Below are positions 48,401 through 61,065 of a stretch of DNA of 64,000 nt, piece after piece (positions within the stretch are counted from its first letter, which is position 1; each line of letters begins with the position of its first letter). The stretch spans positions 25,178,927-25,242,926 of the forward strand of contig NC_037594.1 in assembly GCF_003073045.1 (NCBI RefSeq), given 5' to 3'. The notes beneath the pieces are model-generated. The model had not been told where the DNA came from. It saw only the letters and a list, made by a program, of their open reading frames with translations, and did not search any database. Origin of the DNA: Pomacea canaliculata (taxonomy: Eukaryota > Mollusca > Gastropoda > Architaenioglossa > Ampullariidae). Position numbers and translations under genes: made by a program.

Positions 48401-49258
48401 ACAGCATGCACCCATACACACACCTGTAAGTCACAATAATAAAAACTGAGTTTTAAACAATTGTACCCAAGTGTAACTTTTCTGTTGTTTACAACACAAA
48501 GTGGAATAATTTGCTTAATGAAGGCTCATGACATGGTGATACAACTTGCTATTTGGTCTCTCTTTGTGTTTTCTGTATTTGATTTTATTCTTCATTTAGT
48601 ACAGTTGTTGCTTCTTTTATAGTTCATATGCTATTTATCTGTTTTCCAATCCCTTGTATGCTGTCCATGTTTCGTTCTTGTTCTTAATTGTTAAGAGTAT
48701 GCTCCTCAGGAGTAGGGGTATGCGCTTTACAAATTTTGCATTATTATTATTTATTATACAGGTTGTTATGGACGCCATGACATGCACTGTGAAACTGGTA
48801 AACCCTATTCCTAAACCTATCCCAAGACCTACCCCTAACCAAAACCCTAAAGGTAATTCTAGCTCCTTTTTTCTGGTTATTTCCATATGCTGCAATCATT
48901 GCATGGTTTGTAAAAAAAAAAAAAGTGTCGACAATACTGCATGTGCCACAATATAATGAGCATCATTGTACGTTCATGGTACGATGGGGTTTGAGGTATT
49001 GTGATGTGCCTGACTATTTCCCGTTGTCACACAGTCGCAAAATCATCTGCTACTGTTACACAATCACAGTACCACCTCCCACTGTCACAGCTATAGGTGC
49101 ATGTGCACTATATAACTATTTAGCAAACCTGCGAAGTCGTAGAATTTCTCTGTTTGTAAGATGGAAGCTACTGCCCAGCACGCCCACTGGATTCCAAAGT
49201 CAAGCGCTGCCGCCTTCCCAACAGTATTTCCCATGGTGTGGATAAAGGACTTTGACAT
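45500..49258 (-). CDS. DUF1295 / steroid 5-alpha-reductase-like membrane protein, 5 exons
   Basis: Exons 49129-49258, 48224-48329, 47387-47493, 46235-46407 and 45500-45778 join in phase without any frame break and give 264 residues, a usual length for DUF1295 proteins. Family signatures appear in order. They are QTEKFYDFAG near residue 40, VLTWAVRLGFYLFTRILHEG at about 71-90 followed by QDRRFD, LLYWTIQGVWILLTLLP around the third junction, and SRHPNYFGE at 184-192. The last is the conserved C-terminal motif of the steroid-reductase superfamily, thought to contact NAD(P)H. Several hydrophobic helices place it in a membrane, probably the ER. The family is related to 3-oxo-5-alpha-steroid 4-dehydrogenases, but the substrates of DUF1295 members are mostly unknown. 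Confidence 0.92.
48690..48760 (+). mobile_element. SINE-like 3' tail in the first intron of the DUF1295 gene
   Basis: TTAAGAGTATGCTCCTCAGG followed by AGTAGGGGTATGCGCTTTAC and an (ATT)n-rich tail has the look of a SINE 3' end. The 5' head is not recognisable. Confidence 0.35.
48799..48853 (+). repeat. Degenerate CCTAA-type tract
   Basis: CCTATTCCTAAACCTATCCC and similar words resemble worn telomere-like or simple repeats. It lies in the first intron of the DUF1295 gene. Confidence 0.5.
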
Positions 49259-49399
49259 CTGACCTAGATGCTTATCATGAAACCTGTGGTAAACATCTGG
49301 CCCCTTCCCCCAGACAGTACCGGTAACTCTGGTTTACTGGTGTCAGGAGAGGAGTAGCTTCCCTTTAATCTCCTTGTGGTCCGCTGACATTACTTGTAG

Positions 49400-49573
49400 C
49401 AGGGCTTCTGTTAAGGCTAAATTCTTTGGGGTCCCAGAGACCACTTCTCAGATTTTTAAGGGGTCCCTGTTCTTCGCCCAAATTTGATTGGGACCCCATT
49501 GACGAAAATTGAAGGGGTCCTCCGAACTTTTAATGCGTATTGTACGCAATTGTTTGCGTAAGCAGAAGCCCTG
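49400..49573. mobile_element. hAT-type MITE, about 174 bp
   Basis: The terminal inverted repeats are CAGGGCTTCTG at both ends, and the interior is also partly palindromic (GGGGTCCC and GGGACCCC). The target-site duplication is CTTGTAGC, or CTTGTAG if the shared C is given to the element. It lies just upstream of the DUF1295 gene start. Confidence 0.85.
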
Positions 49574-50440
49574 CTTGTAGCGATAATAGAACGTGTTAAG
49601 AAGGATAATAATAATAATAAATTAATTAATTAATAAATTAATTATTTATTATTATCATCATCATCAGAGCATATAGTCTATATTTCTATTTCCATATTGT
49701 CTCTGGTCAAATCATGATCAACAGCTCTATATCTGTTTCTGCATCATCTCTGCTCAGAGAGTGACACCGGGAGTCGAGTTACCTCATAGTCGGATGACCA
49801 AACGTTCACGAACATTTACCTGTAGACACCGTTTGTGTGTAGAGAAAGTGCTGGTTGATGAAAATCGTCTGCTTGTGTTGGACGGTGGGTTCCGCACACA
49901 CCAACACGACATGAGTACAAGAGACACCTGTATGTAAAGTAGGCTCATGAGCCAAGTGCTTACAGCGACGGTCGATGTTTGATACCCGTGTGGCGCATCA
50001 TACTTGCCCCAGTCCTCAGTTGATAAATCACAATGGTGAATGGCTTCCTGACCCTTCACACAATCAATCAACCAATCAATCAATCTTCTTTCTCTGTAGA
50101 AGGCGCAAATCCAAAACATAAATTTATCTTCGGTTGATACAACGAGCACTTTAAACGTGTTGTCGAAATGTCACGAATTGTTTTTGTACACACACAAAAC
50201 ACACACACACACACACACAAAAAAGCAAGATAAATTAAGTATACAAAACACTGTTATGAATTACTTTTAACTACATGGCCGATGTCAGGGACCTTGTGTA
50301 GACATTTCTTCTTGCAAGTTGCCGGACTGTAGAACCTGATAAGATTTGCCGGAAGGTAGAGTATCTCACAGGACTTGATAGTTGGGTTAGAGAGGAAAAG
50401 CAAGAGAGCTGGGCAGCGAAGAAAGTCAGATCTCTGGCAC

Positions 50441-50625
50441 CTCACTGACTCATAAGTAATGATTTGTATTTAGTGAGGTCTCTATAGCACCTCACTAATG
50501 ACCTTATATTTAGTGAGGTCTCTAGCACCAATGAGTAATGATCTGAATTTGGTGTGGCCTCTAGCACCACATTGAGTAATAACCAATATTTGAGGTAGTC
50601 TCTAGCACCACACTAAGTATAATGA
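50441..50625 (+). repeat. ~50-bp degenerate tandem repeat
   Basis: TTAGTGAGGTCTCTAGCACC followed by ACTGAGTAATGA-like sequence recurs about four times. Confidence 0.75.
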
Positions 50626-53600
50626 CCGAAAGGTTGGAGGGTTATATAGAGGACGTTCTTGACATTACCTACCATGTACTTACCAGAGACAGCTAGCTGC
50701 TGAAATTTTTATGCATAACTTGCCGAGGTTCTCTATTAAACCGCTCACATGGCGCTGTGTATCAGAGATGCTGTTCACAGGGGTTGTCGATAGAAGCCAC
50801 TGCTCACAGGGGTTGTGGAGTAAATACTAGGGGTCGTCTGTAGAAGACAGATACAAGTGACTGACCTCGCACTGATCTTATGCAGAAACTCCCTGGGGAA
50901 TTGTCTTTCTTGTCAGTGCCGTCCATTAATAAATGGAAAGGAGTCTAACATGTACTTGCGTCCTCTAGCATTTTAACCGTACGTTGTCATGACTACCACT
51001 AGCCCAAAACACATCTCCGCACAACAGGGGCCATCTGGGAACACGGTCATTGGCGTGAACTGAAAGGTGAAGAAGGCGTCTTGGTTTTCATCAGTCACAG
51101 CCATCACGAGACCAACTGAATCTGAATATTTAGTGTATTGACGTGTTACAGTAGAGTCAGTGAGCATGTGTCATTTTAGTGCATCAGTTTTGTGTGTCAA
51201 TGCACTAGGTATGTCTGTATTTTGTAAATACTAGTCTTTTCGAGTTGATAGGTCACAAAGTACTGCTTGCGCTTTTAGGTTTCAGTATTTGTTTCTATGT
51301 ATGTTTACTAGTGTTTTTGCGCTTTGTGTACAACAAATGGCCTGTGACCACTCGTGGGGCAATATGAGGTGGGTTACCCCGCTCTTTGCAGCAAGTGGTT
51401 GTTGCAGTTGACCTACTTGTGACGAGCAAGGGCTGGGGATGGGGAGCAGACAGCCATTTACTATGTCCATCCATAATGTCGGTCATCTCAATTGTGAAGG
51501 GCGATTCCCGTCAGGCGACAGGGCAAAACCTCGGCTTTTGACAAATACCCATCTATGCTGTGTTGTCTCCCACCCCCACCCCTATTAAAAAGCGATCAGT
51601 CAGCACGAAACAAGACAAAAAGTCGCGCGAGACAAATGACTGTCTGACTGCTGATCCTGAAATATTACGGGGATTGAAAGCACCCGACATACATCGTGCT
51701 GGGAATGCGTAAACATAGGTATCTTCTCGGGTATTGTAGTAAACATATATCCCCATCTAGAGCTGATAGAAGGGACTATTGTTTAAGTAGATGCCGGGAT
51801 GGCCACGCGCTACTAGTACATGGATCTAGTCAGTAGTACCGAGGGCAAAGACTACAGCGTACTTCTGGTCAAGACAGGACTTGGCGATAGTTCTTGGGGC
51901 ATTGAGTTGATGCTTGTGTTTCGTGTAACTATGAGATGATATGATATAGACATAGGATGTTGCATATCAGGTAAGCTGCCCAACAGTTTTCTATTTTTCC
52001 GTTTTCTTTCCTCCTCTCCACCCCTTTTGCAACGCTACAGGCAGGCAGGAGGGAAGGCAGGCCGGAAGACAGGAGGGAAGGCAGGCAGAAAGACAGGAGG
52101 GAAGGCAAGCAAGCAGGCAGGCAGGAGGGAAATGCAGACAAGATGGAAGGCAAGCAGGCAGAAAGGATGGAAGGCAGTCAGTCAGTCATGAGGGAAGACA
52201 GGCAGGCAGTCGGAGGGAAGACAGACAGGCAAGAGACAGGAGGCTGGTCATGACGGTCTGTCTACACACCTCTTGTGGTCACACGCAGGCAGCACGTGGA
52301 GGACTGGGCGGCAATGGCGGGTCATTTTTCAAGTAATGTAGTTACTGGCGTAATGGCAATTTCATCTTTGAGCGGATCGCTGTGTCCAACGAGGATTGCC
52401 GAGTCCCCGAGGAATTATTACATCAAAAACTGTTAAGCGCCTGCACATTTTCACTCCCCTGCAGGACCATGGGAGGATAAGGAGATGTCGATGGAGTCTC
52501 TTGGGGGAGATAAACATTCCCCTCGATCTGCAAGGCGCTTTTTCTCCCTTTGCCCGTCTTCCACTGACCCTCCCTCCCTGGTCATCATCCATCCCTCCCG
52601 CACAGTTACCACCCCTCCTCCACAAGGTCATCACCCCTCCCTCACACGATTACCCTGTACCCGCCCCTCAAGGCCCTCCACTACTCTCATCCACACGGCT
52701 CCACAAGCAAGAGTTCGGTGTGATCTCGCAACTCCTTGTTAGTCTGACCCGCATGGACAGGTTCCAGATAAAGGTCATGATGTTGCTGTAGCAGAGGACT
52801 GGCTTATCACCCTCTACATAAGGGTATCAGTCTTGAATAAACTTTGGAACGATTGGAAAATAACGTATTTCGCGACAGCCTATGTTAGATAACTTCTGGT
52901 ACAATGCCCTGCACTTTGTTGAGATTAACTAGGCATATGCCGACATTTGTCATTTGTTTTCTCCATTGAGAATAGAACTTCAGGACCGCGTGAAAAGGTC
53001 GTCTACCAGCTCCTCCCGCTCCCACAAAACTGTGGCCATAAATAGTTGATAACGCGCGACTTCTACTCCAGGTCAAACGCTCATTTTCCAAAATTGATAT
53101 CGTCCGATTGTTAAACGGAAGAAAAGATGGACTGCTCTAGTATCAGAGTTTTCTAAGCTGTTGTTTGCTTTGAGGGGAAGTGATGATGTTGCTGGGCTGC
53201 TCTCTGTGTCCTCAGCTCATGTGCACCAAATCAGTCGTACTTTACACACTTGAGTTTGACTTACTTATTGTCTGTCCAGTTGCAATTTTGTACTTGATTT
53301 TTCATCCACTTCTCGTCGTCCTAGAGGTGTGAAATGTTCTCCAGTTTCTCATTTCATGTGACAATGTAATACTAAATTATTGGTGTGTGCAAACATTTGA
53401 ACATCGCCACTAAGATGTTTCTCATGCCTCATTGCTCTGATGTAGTGTCCTTCACTTCACATTCCTGCTGTTAACAACATTGTCATATTGTAAGGTCAGT
53501 AGTATTGTTCATTCCTTTATTTATCCCTTGAATGGTACCAGCTTACGATCACTCATGCTGCTCCACTGATACTCGAATTTTAGAGGAAGGTGGATGGATA

Positions 53601-54399
53601 GACACAGCAGCTTACACGGGTCTCCACCACTTATATTTATCTTATATTATTGTAATGTGATTGCAGTAACCAACATATTATTCGTATATTTTAAATTGTA
53701 TATTCACTTACTATTCACATTTTTCTTCTTTATGATCCTTTTTGTCTTTTTTGTCAATAAATTTGATTGAAAGAAGTACATAAAGAATATAAATTGTGAA
53801 AGATTGTTTGGAACAGACGGCCCAGTCAGACCACCTGGACAACTCAGCAGTTGCCTTGGGGGCAAATACTGAGGGCAACACAGGGATGGTCTGCATTTAA
53901 AATATTTTGTAGTTACAAATAAAGTGTTATTCTGATCAGTCATATGCACTTATATCTACTACCCTTTTATCTGTAAGTTTGAAAAAACTATATGTTTTAA
54001 AAGTCTCTTCCTAACTCAAAATTGAAATCAATGTCTAGAATTATATAATACTGGTAATGATTGTTGCGGTTTGATTACACAATACTGGTGTTAATTGTCG
54101 TTGTTTATTAACGAGCACACACACACACCAACGGAAGGCTTCCCAAACCTTGTAGTGAATTATTGTATTATAAATTATTAGTATAATTTATTAGATACTG
54201 TACCACATGTTGCACTCTTCGCACATAGCCACATTTCTAAAGTATTTACGTTACAGTATGTATGGGCGTTTAGCTGAGTCCTGACCTGATAGACAACTAC
54301 CGCGACTACATTTGCTTGTCCTCTGAAAATCCTTGATAGTAGAATGTTGGATAACCGTAGCCCTGAACTGTACGCTAGGGTACATAGCAATGTCGACGA
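50626..54399. other. No gene recognised
   Basis: At about 50990-51070 the minus strand has a good acceptor (CTTCACCTTTCAG) and a short open stretch (FTPMTVFPDGPCCAEMCFGL) that could be an isolated exon. A CT-rich block lies at 52490-52720. Nothing else stands out. Confidence 0.35.
52035..52235 (+). repeat. Purine-rich GGCAGGCAGGAGGGAA repeat
   Basis: A run of AGGCAGGC and AGGAGGGAAG words with little C or T. It could form triplex DNA. Confidence 0.85.

Positions 54400-54487
<88 letters not shown>
54400..54487 (+). repeat. (ATT)n microsatellite
   Basis: About 29 perfect units. Confidence 0.98.
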
Positions 54488-54659
54488 GGAGTCAACATAG
54501 TAGAAGAATGCTACGCCGACATCAGATTGGAAGTGGTCCACCCTCGGCTTGGGGTAAAGGTCACATGCATTCATCATTCTCCAAAGTCGTCCTCAGAGAC
54601 CGCGGGTAGTCGACAAGAAGCATACGTGTCTGTCCACTCACATGCTCGTATGTGTGCTT

Positions 54660-54960
54660 TAGTTGTGTACATTATGTCAACATATTAGTAACTTTAGTTG
54701 TTTACATTATGTAAACAGGTTAGTAACTTTAGTTAAGTGCGTTGTACAAGGCGACTAATACTCAAGTCGTGTGGACTGCTTATTGTTTGTGTACATTACA
54801 TAATGAAGTTTGTGCTTTAATGGTGTACAGTATGCAAAGAAGTTAGTACATTAGTTAAGTACATTATGTAAAGCGCTAGTACCTAAGTAGTATTTGTAGT
54901 GGATAGTGCTCTTGTACAGTGAGTAAGGTGGTTACTACTTGTGTGCATTGTGCAAGTGAA
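54660..54960 (+). repeat. Worn tandem repeat of TTAGTTGTTTACATTATGTA type
   Basis: Words such as TTAGTAACTTTAGTT and ACATTATGTAAA(C/G) recur six or seven times at irregular spacing. Confidence 0.55.
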
Positions 54961-55334
54961 CGTTATGAAAGGCGACTGGTAGTGTACAGATTGTACATGT
55001 TAATGAATGTTAATGAATTGGGAACTGTGTACGGTTAAAAGATGTCTGATTTTTAGAATAAACATTTCCCATCAAGACTGTATCAAATAAACATTTGCCG
55101 TCAGAACTGTGCTGAGTTCCTTAACTCGCGGTTGTTCTTGTCCACTCACTAATCCTAATCGACTGTCAACAAAACGCGAATGAAATTTTGACAAGTTATT
55201 TATTTATTTATGTCCCTTCATCGTGTCAAATAAGCCAGATGACCAGCTTATGAAGTCAGGTCAGGATTTAGGAAAATTACTTGCACTGCGTCTGTGAGTG
55301 TGGTGACGTCTGTGAGCGTGGTGACGTCCCCTGA

Positions 55335-55466
55335 GGAAGTCACGGAAAAGCAGACGTCGCTCAGTGGACGCTGCGTCAGACACAGCCTCCTACACCACTG
55401 CTGGCGCCAACACTGCTGGCCACGACAACAGCTCCACCAGACGGCGCCTCCAGTCCCCAAGCGCCC
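55335..55466 (+). CDS. Orphan possible last exon with a basic and Ser/Thr-rich tail
   Basis: After a possible acceptor (CCCCTGAG) the plus strand reads KSRKSRRRSVDAASDTASY, then TTAGANTAGHDNSSTRRRL and QSPSAP before a stop. The composition is that of a receptor or transcription-factor tail, and the stretch is GC-rich in an AT-rich region. There is no good pyrimidine tract and no upstream exon that I can join. The minus strand is also open here, so this is weak. Confidence 0.22.
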
Positions 55467-56390
55467 CCTAGGGCCGGCCTCAGTCTGTACTGTGTTGAGG
55501 GTTTGTCCGAGAGCAGATGTCAACAAGCACCACTACTTAGTTTAGTTTATGTATCTCAGAGGTGTGTATCTCTGTCAGGTGTGTGTGCGTGTATGTGTGT
55601 GTGTCTGTCAGACGTGTAGTCCAGAAAGATGTAATGATATGTATGTCTCTGTCAGACCAATGTTTACCATTACTAAATAATTGTATGCTAAATGCACAAC
55701 ATTTTCAACCTAACGGATGGCATACATCAAAGTACGCCGCTACTTAATATTTCAACAGAAATCTTATACATATGCACACAGTATTTATTAGGCTGAACTA
55801 AATGTTTGCGAGCTGTCCATGTTGCTCCTGACGAAGCTACGTTGCGCCTTAGGTGAAGGACAAGTACTCCCCCGCTCCACCCCCAACCCCCAAAACAATT
55901 AATGTTTATGATCAGAACTTATTAAGGTCTCATTTTCAGGTTAGGAAGCCTTCCATTGCTACGTGTGTTCTCGCTAATTACACCACGACAATCATCACCG
56001 GTATTATTTAATCACACCGTGAGAGTCATCGCCGGAATTATCTAATCACACTATGTGAGTCATCACTGGCATTGCCGGTATTATGTAAGTCTAAACGCAT
56101 TATTTCAATTTTCAGTTGGGAAAAGAAAGCAAAGCCTAAACTGATTTGATATTTCTCCAGAAAACAAGCCTTCTTTACTGACTTTTCTTTAATATTTTTC
56201 TTTTAAACACTTAAATACTCTTATTAACTGATATTGCACTCTAAGTGTGCTCTGCTTCAGGTTTTGGTATTTTACTGGCCCGCCGCATAGCTTAGAAATA
56301 AAACAAAAACTTTGGCCATCCCTGGTCTCCGTCCTCTCAATGCAGAGCGTGCCGTGTGCAGATGGAGCCTTGCACATGTACAGCTGAAGG

Positions 56391-56482
56391 TTCTACAGGA
56401 GTCACGCTACAGGAGTGATGCTACAGGAGTGATGCTACAGGAGTCACGCTACAGGAGTGATGCTACAGGAGTCATCCTTCAG
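56391..56482 (+). repeat. 14-15-bp tandem repeat GCTACAGGAGTGAT
   Basis: About six units alternate GTCAC and GTGAT endings and decay at the 3' end. Confidence 0.85.
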
Positions 56483-58384
56483 TAGTCTCGCTTTAGGTGT
56501 CGCGCTACAAAAGTTTTACCAGATGGATGCCTAATGCTGGCGAAGGACCAATTCAATCCCTGTTGAAACGTGATGCAACAAAGGATAAAAAAAAAAAAAA
56601 GACATGAGAAATATATTTGGTGAGGGAGAGAATAAAAATAAAATGAAGTTTCTCTGCACTTAAAATTGGGAGATAATGGTCATCTAATGGCTGCCTGTCC
56701 TCTCTGTTTCCTCGCGACCCGATGACACTCAAAAGACTCACAAACAGTGCGCCATGTATACCTGTTGACACACTCAACCCATACAGACAGTACCATGTCG
56801 TTGATACCCCTACTCTCCACCCCCCCCCCCCCCCCCGTGAGAGGTGGAGGGAGAATCTTGGATGTGTTTCAGTTATCTGTCTCTCGGAGACTATTCCATT
56901 GCTTGCCAAACCCGTGCGCACCTAACGTCTCATCTAGAGTTCTCCCAGACCGATGCTTACTTCCGGACTGTTCTCCGTGGAAGGAGAACACCCTGACTGC
57001 TCTGCATTGAAGGACAACATCTGCTGCTGGATGAGAGAATAGGTCTCTAGGTCTGTGTGGGCGGGACATGACCTGAGTGCACTGTGGGCAGGATAGAGAA
57101 AAAGATGTGAGAGTTATGAAGCAACTAATATCAAGATATCAATGCCAGAACACCGAGAGAAAAATAAATCACCCGTGCGTTATCCACTGAGAACATCAAG
57201 GACACAGAAAGAATATTTGTCTCTTACACTTATTTAATCTTCTTAGTTCTATCTCATCTGTTCTGTTTCTTTTGCTGCACAATCTCATCTGTTGTCATAA
57301 CAGGACATGTTTCTCCTATTGCAAACACATCACTCTTGTTACATTCTTGTATACCTGTCACGATTATATCTATCATGACTTTATATATATATTTACACCC
57401 TGTGCTATACATTTGGCAGTCTACTTAATCTTGTGTCATTTGATTATGCTGATTGGGGTTGATGTCTAAAGGACTCACTGATTATTAACAAAACGTAACC
57501 CTTGCCATGGCCTTCCCCAGTATTTTGGTGTGTGTGTGGTGTGTGGTGTGTATGGTGTGTACAGCAGGACTGTCGTGTATTCCAAGCTGAATGTTTGCAT
57601 GCCGTCTCTTGATATTGTTCTTTTGATACTAAACCTTAACACACTGCTCCATCCGGGGATACCACCGTGAACCTAGTGAACCTACAAGAGCCTGGCCTGG
57701 TGCGTTTGTAATGTCTGTGGACTGAGTGTTGACACCAATGTTAAGACTAAGGAATTGGGTTGCTACGTGTGTGGAAGTAGCCAGGTTACTGTATGTGAAA
57801 AAAGAAGCTAGATATCCTCTGTGGTAATATAAGAACAACGAGGGTCCAGTAATCATCATGATAATTTCTTGATTGCTTCCAGAGTATTATTGTAACAAAC
57901 TGGGGGTTATTACTGTGACGTAGTAGATCCCAGAGCTACAGGCATGAAGTCATGAGTGTGTGGTTTCATTATTCTAATTTGTCCCACAGATTACCTCTCT
58001 TTCCGGGACTGGCAAATTTTGCACTTGTCAAACTTTGCATGCGCGGGCAAAGGGGTCGTAACTCAGTATGCTACAGAGTTCTACAGGGACACAAGTCGGG
58101 TGAGAGGACGTAGAAGGATTACAAAGGGCAAAAAACACTCCTGCCCGGAAACTCCCCGTACGTCACATAGTATTATTTTGCTCCTCAATCTCATACAAAT
58201 AAACGCAAATTTCGCTGCACCCTTGTGGCACTCCAAGTGGAGGCTTGGCAATGGCTATAATTTGCAAGGCTGTCTTTACTGGCCGACAGTGTCACGTTTG
58301 ACCATTGGCTGGCACTCCACCACACTCTTCAGTCCTGGAGACCAAGTATGGAGCAGGCAGCGAATTCTCTTTTAAACTATTGAA

Positions 58385-58495
58385 AACTGTGAGTGACAGC
58401 AAGTGACAGCGGTGTCAAGTGTAAAGCAAGTGACAACATTGGCAAGTGAATCAGTGTCAAGTGTAAGGCAAGTGACAGCTGTGTCAAGTGTTATC
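58385..58495 (+). repeat. Degenerate AAGTGACAGCGGTGTCAAGTG repeat
   Basis: AAGTGACA and TGTCAAGTGTAA are partly inverted to each other and recur two or three times. Confidence 0.65.
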
Positions 58496-60929
58496 GCCTA
58501 GTTACCTGCTTGTCCCTGTGACCATCTACATCACACAGCGAGACAGGTGAGTTATTACACCCGTGTGACATATCTCAAGCTCTCCCACCTTAATGCACGT
58601 GACCATTGCCAGCTTTGTGTTATGTCACATACCAGCAGCGCCTGGTGTTGCGACTGTCATCATTTACAGTTATTACCAGAATTGTCATCTTCCAGTGACA
58701 GTTACACCATCTTACCAAGCATATAAGGCTCTGTAGTACAGGTGAAAAATTGTCTAGTACAGGTAAAATATTTCTATAGAGGGAAAAGCTTTTTTTTAAA
58801 TTGTGTTTATTCATTCAATTATTCATTGGAATTTTTATTTTTCTACTCTCCAATTGTCTCATCATCTAGTGGCAGTTAAGTGACATGTGAGATAAATTAC
58901 TTTCCTGCTCTCCTACTGTCTCAAGTGATGTTATTTGACAACAAATTCTGTCCTGATACACAGACGCAGTGTATATGGTGTGAGTGATCGTGAAAAGGGA
59001 GACAGAATGAAACGAGCATAAAATAAAAAAAATAAATAAATGCTCGACGCAAGAAGTTGACATTTAGCATCAACATGTTTCCGTTAATTGCATAAACAAT
59101 GATGCCGAAACAATGTGTTGTCTGTAGTGGGATACATTTTACATCATTACTGTAACTGTGCTGTATTTAATTCACACGGTTACTGTAACTCTGTAGTTAA
59201 CATTTCTCTCCCCCATCCTCTCTCCGTTTACTCTTCCTTTAAATGTCTACTTTCTCTTTCTCTCGGCTCCTTTTTTTTACACGCACATGTGTGCAGCGCG
59301 TGCGCACACACTCTCTCACACATGCATAACACACACTCTCACACGCATAACACACACTCTCTCACACACACACAGTCAGCCGTTCAGTACTGTACTTTGT
59401 CTCTGTAGAGCGAGGCAATCGTCATGACAATCACCGATGTTCCCCTCACATCTGGGTGTCTTACAATGTCTCACTAATAACTAGCGCCATGATGGTAACC
59501 TCCGTCTCGCTAACATCTTGGTCTCTTTACTTATATCAGTTTCTGTAACATCTACACTGTCAAACCGAGATCATCTTTCGGGGCTCTGCAGTCAACGAGG
59601 AGTTACCCCGAGGGTGGCTAAAATGTCGGTCAACTCGCGAGGGGTCGCAGAACTTCCTACACCACCTCTCTAAGGCGAGAGACAAAACAGACGGAATAGT
59701 TTGTTTTCTGAAAATATTGACTGTCAGGGGGGAGGAGGTGAGGTGTAGGCACAATTTCTTCGCACTTACCCGCCCCCGTGTGTTTGCAGGCTGATGAAGG
59801 GCTGGTAGGAAGGGCTGATGACGTGAATGGGTTGTAGAAGAGGAGTCTGAGGCGGGAGGGAGGGGGAGTGGAATGTCCCTACAGGTCCTGGAAGGACTGA
59901 GAGTGGAAACTCACCGCCGGCAGCAAGGGGCTGGGTGCACGCAGGCCAATGTCATTGCGCGGCTGACGTCACAGGAGAACCTGAAGGGTCAGGTCACGAG
60001 GTACTGGCGAACTTGACCTTGAGTGCAGCATCAAGGGTTTGTAGATGGTCAGCGATTAGTTCCGGGGAGGCAGGCGGATGTGACTACAGAGCTCTCTGGT
60101 AGGCAAGGAACTGGTCGACCTTCCTCCAGTGACGTCATGTCTGGAATAGGATTTCCAGGATGTGGAAGATTTCTTCTCGGCGGGGTTCCACTACAACTGG
60201 AAAAACAGAATGGGGGGAAGCGAGCACCTAATAACTTGCTGGCCCTCACTCAGAGAATTCGTTTGACACAGGAGTGCTGGCACGAGAACAACCCTAGACA
60301 AGGTAGTGAGCACACCAACGTGCACAGTGACTGAGCTTACTCACACACACACACACGCACGCACTTCACACACACAGGTTTACACGTGCTTGCGTTCACG
60401 CACACATACACACGAGAGAAAGAAGGACAAGCACTCGTTGCATGGTACAACGCATTATGAAATAATTAAATGAGGTCCGTGCAACGCAGTAGTTGTATCT
60501 CCGGGAGATGTGAACTGTGTGACCCTGGCACGTGGTATGGTGAAGGTGAATGTTGTGTTTATCACACTTCGCACCTCCTTTCTTCCCTTTGAAGGAGTGA
60601 GCTGCCTATCAGCCTCCATCATCAGGAGCAGTAGGTCACAGATCGTCTTTTTCCAAAATAAACAAGTCCGACCTTGCTGCTCGTCTTCACGGACCGCACA
60701 AGGCGGCCTGTCTTGTGGTACCGTCACCATAGCAACTCAAGCCTGTCCTGTTCTAGTTACTTTAGACAGTATAAACTATCTGACATGCATGTCCCTTATG
60801 TAGTAAAACCTTGGTGGAAAACACTAAGACAAAATAATAATAATAATAAATTGCTGTTTGCATCCCCTGAAAGTCTCTGATAAAAACAACAACAACAATA
60901 GTTTAGCCACTGCATCGTACCTTATATCT

Positions 60930-61065
60930 AACAAGAATACTACTACTAGGAATAACTCGTAGGAATAACAACTTCTTACTCGTCCTCACTTGTAGTATCA
61001 ACCAGGAATAACAACTAGCTTACTTGTCCTGATAGTAGCATCTAGCAGGAATAGCAACTAGTTTG
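60930..61065 (+). repeat. ~55-bp degenerate repeat
   Basis: AGGAATAACAACTAGCTTAC and GTAGTAT/CA words repeat about three times. Confidence 0.6.

Noticed and set aside
50973-51167. Minus-strand exon with acceptor CTTCACCTTTCAG
   Set aside because: A single isolated candidate with no partner exon or recognisable domain; noted in the region entry only.
54178-54688. Poly-Ile and poly-Asn frames
   Set aside because: Translations of the (ATT)n microsatellite.
57956-58375. 139-codon open frame on the plus strand
   Set aside because: No motif, hydrophobicity pattern or splice context; composition looks random.
60023-60334. 103-codon plus-strand frame
   Set aside because: The opposite strand is equally open in this GC-rich block, and no family motif or splice signal supports it.
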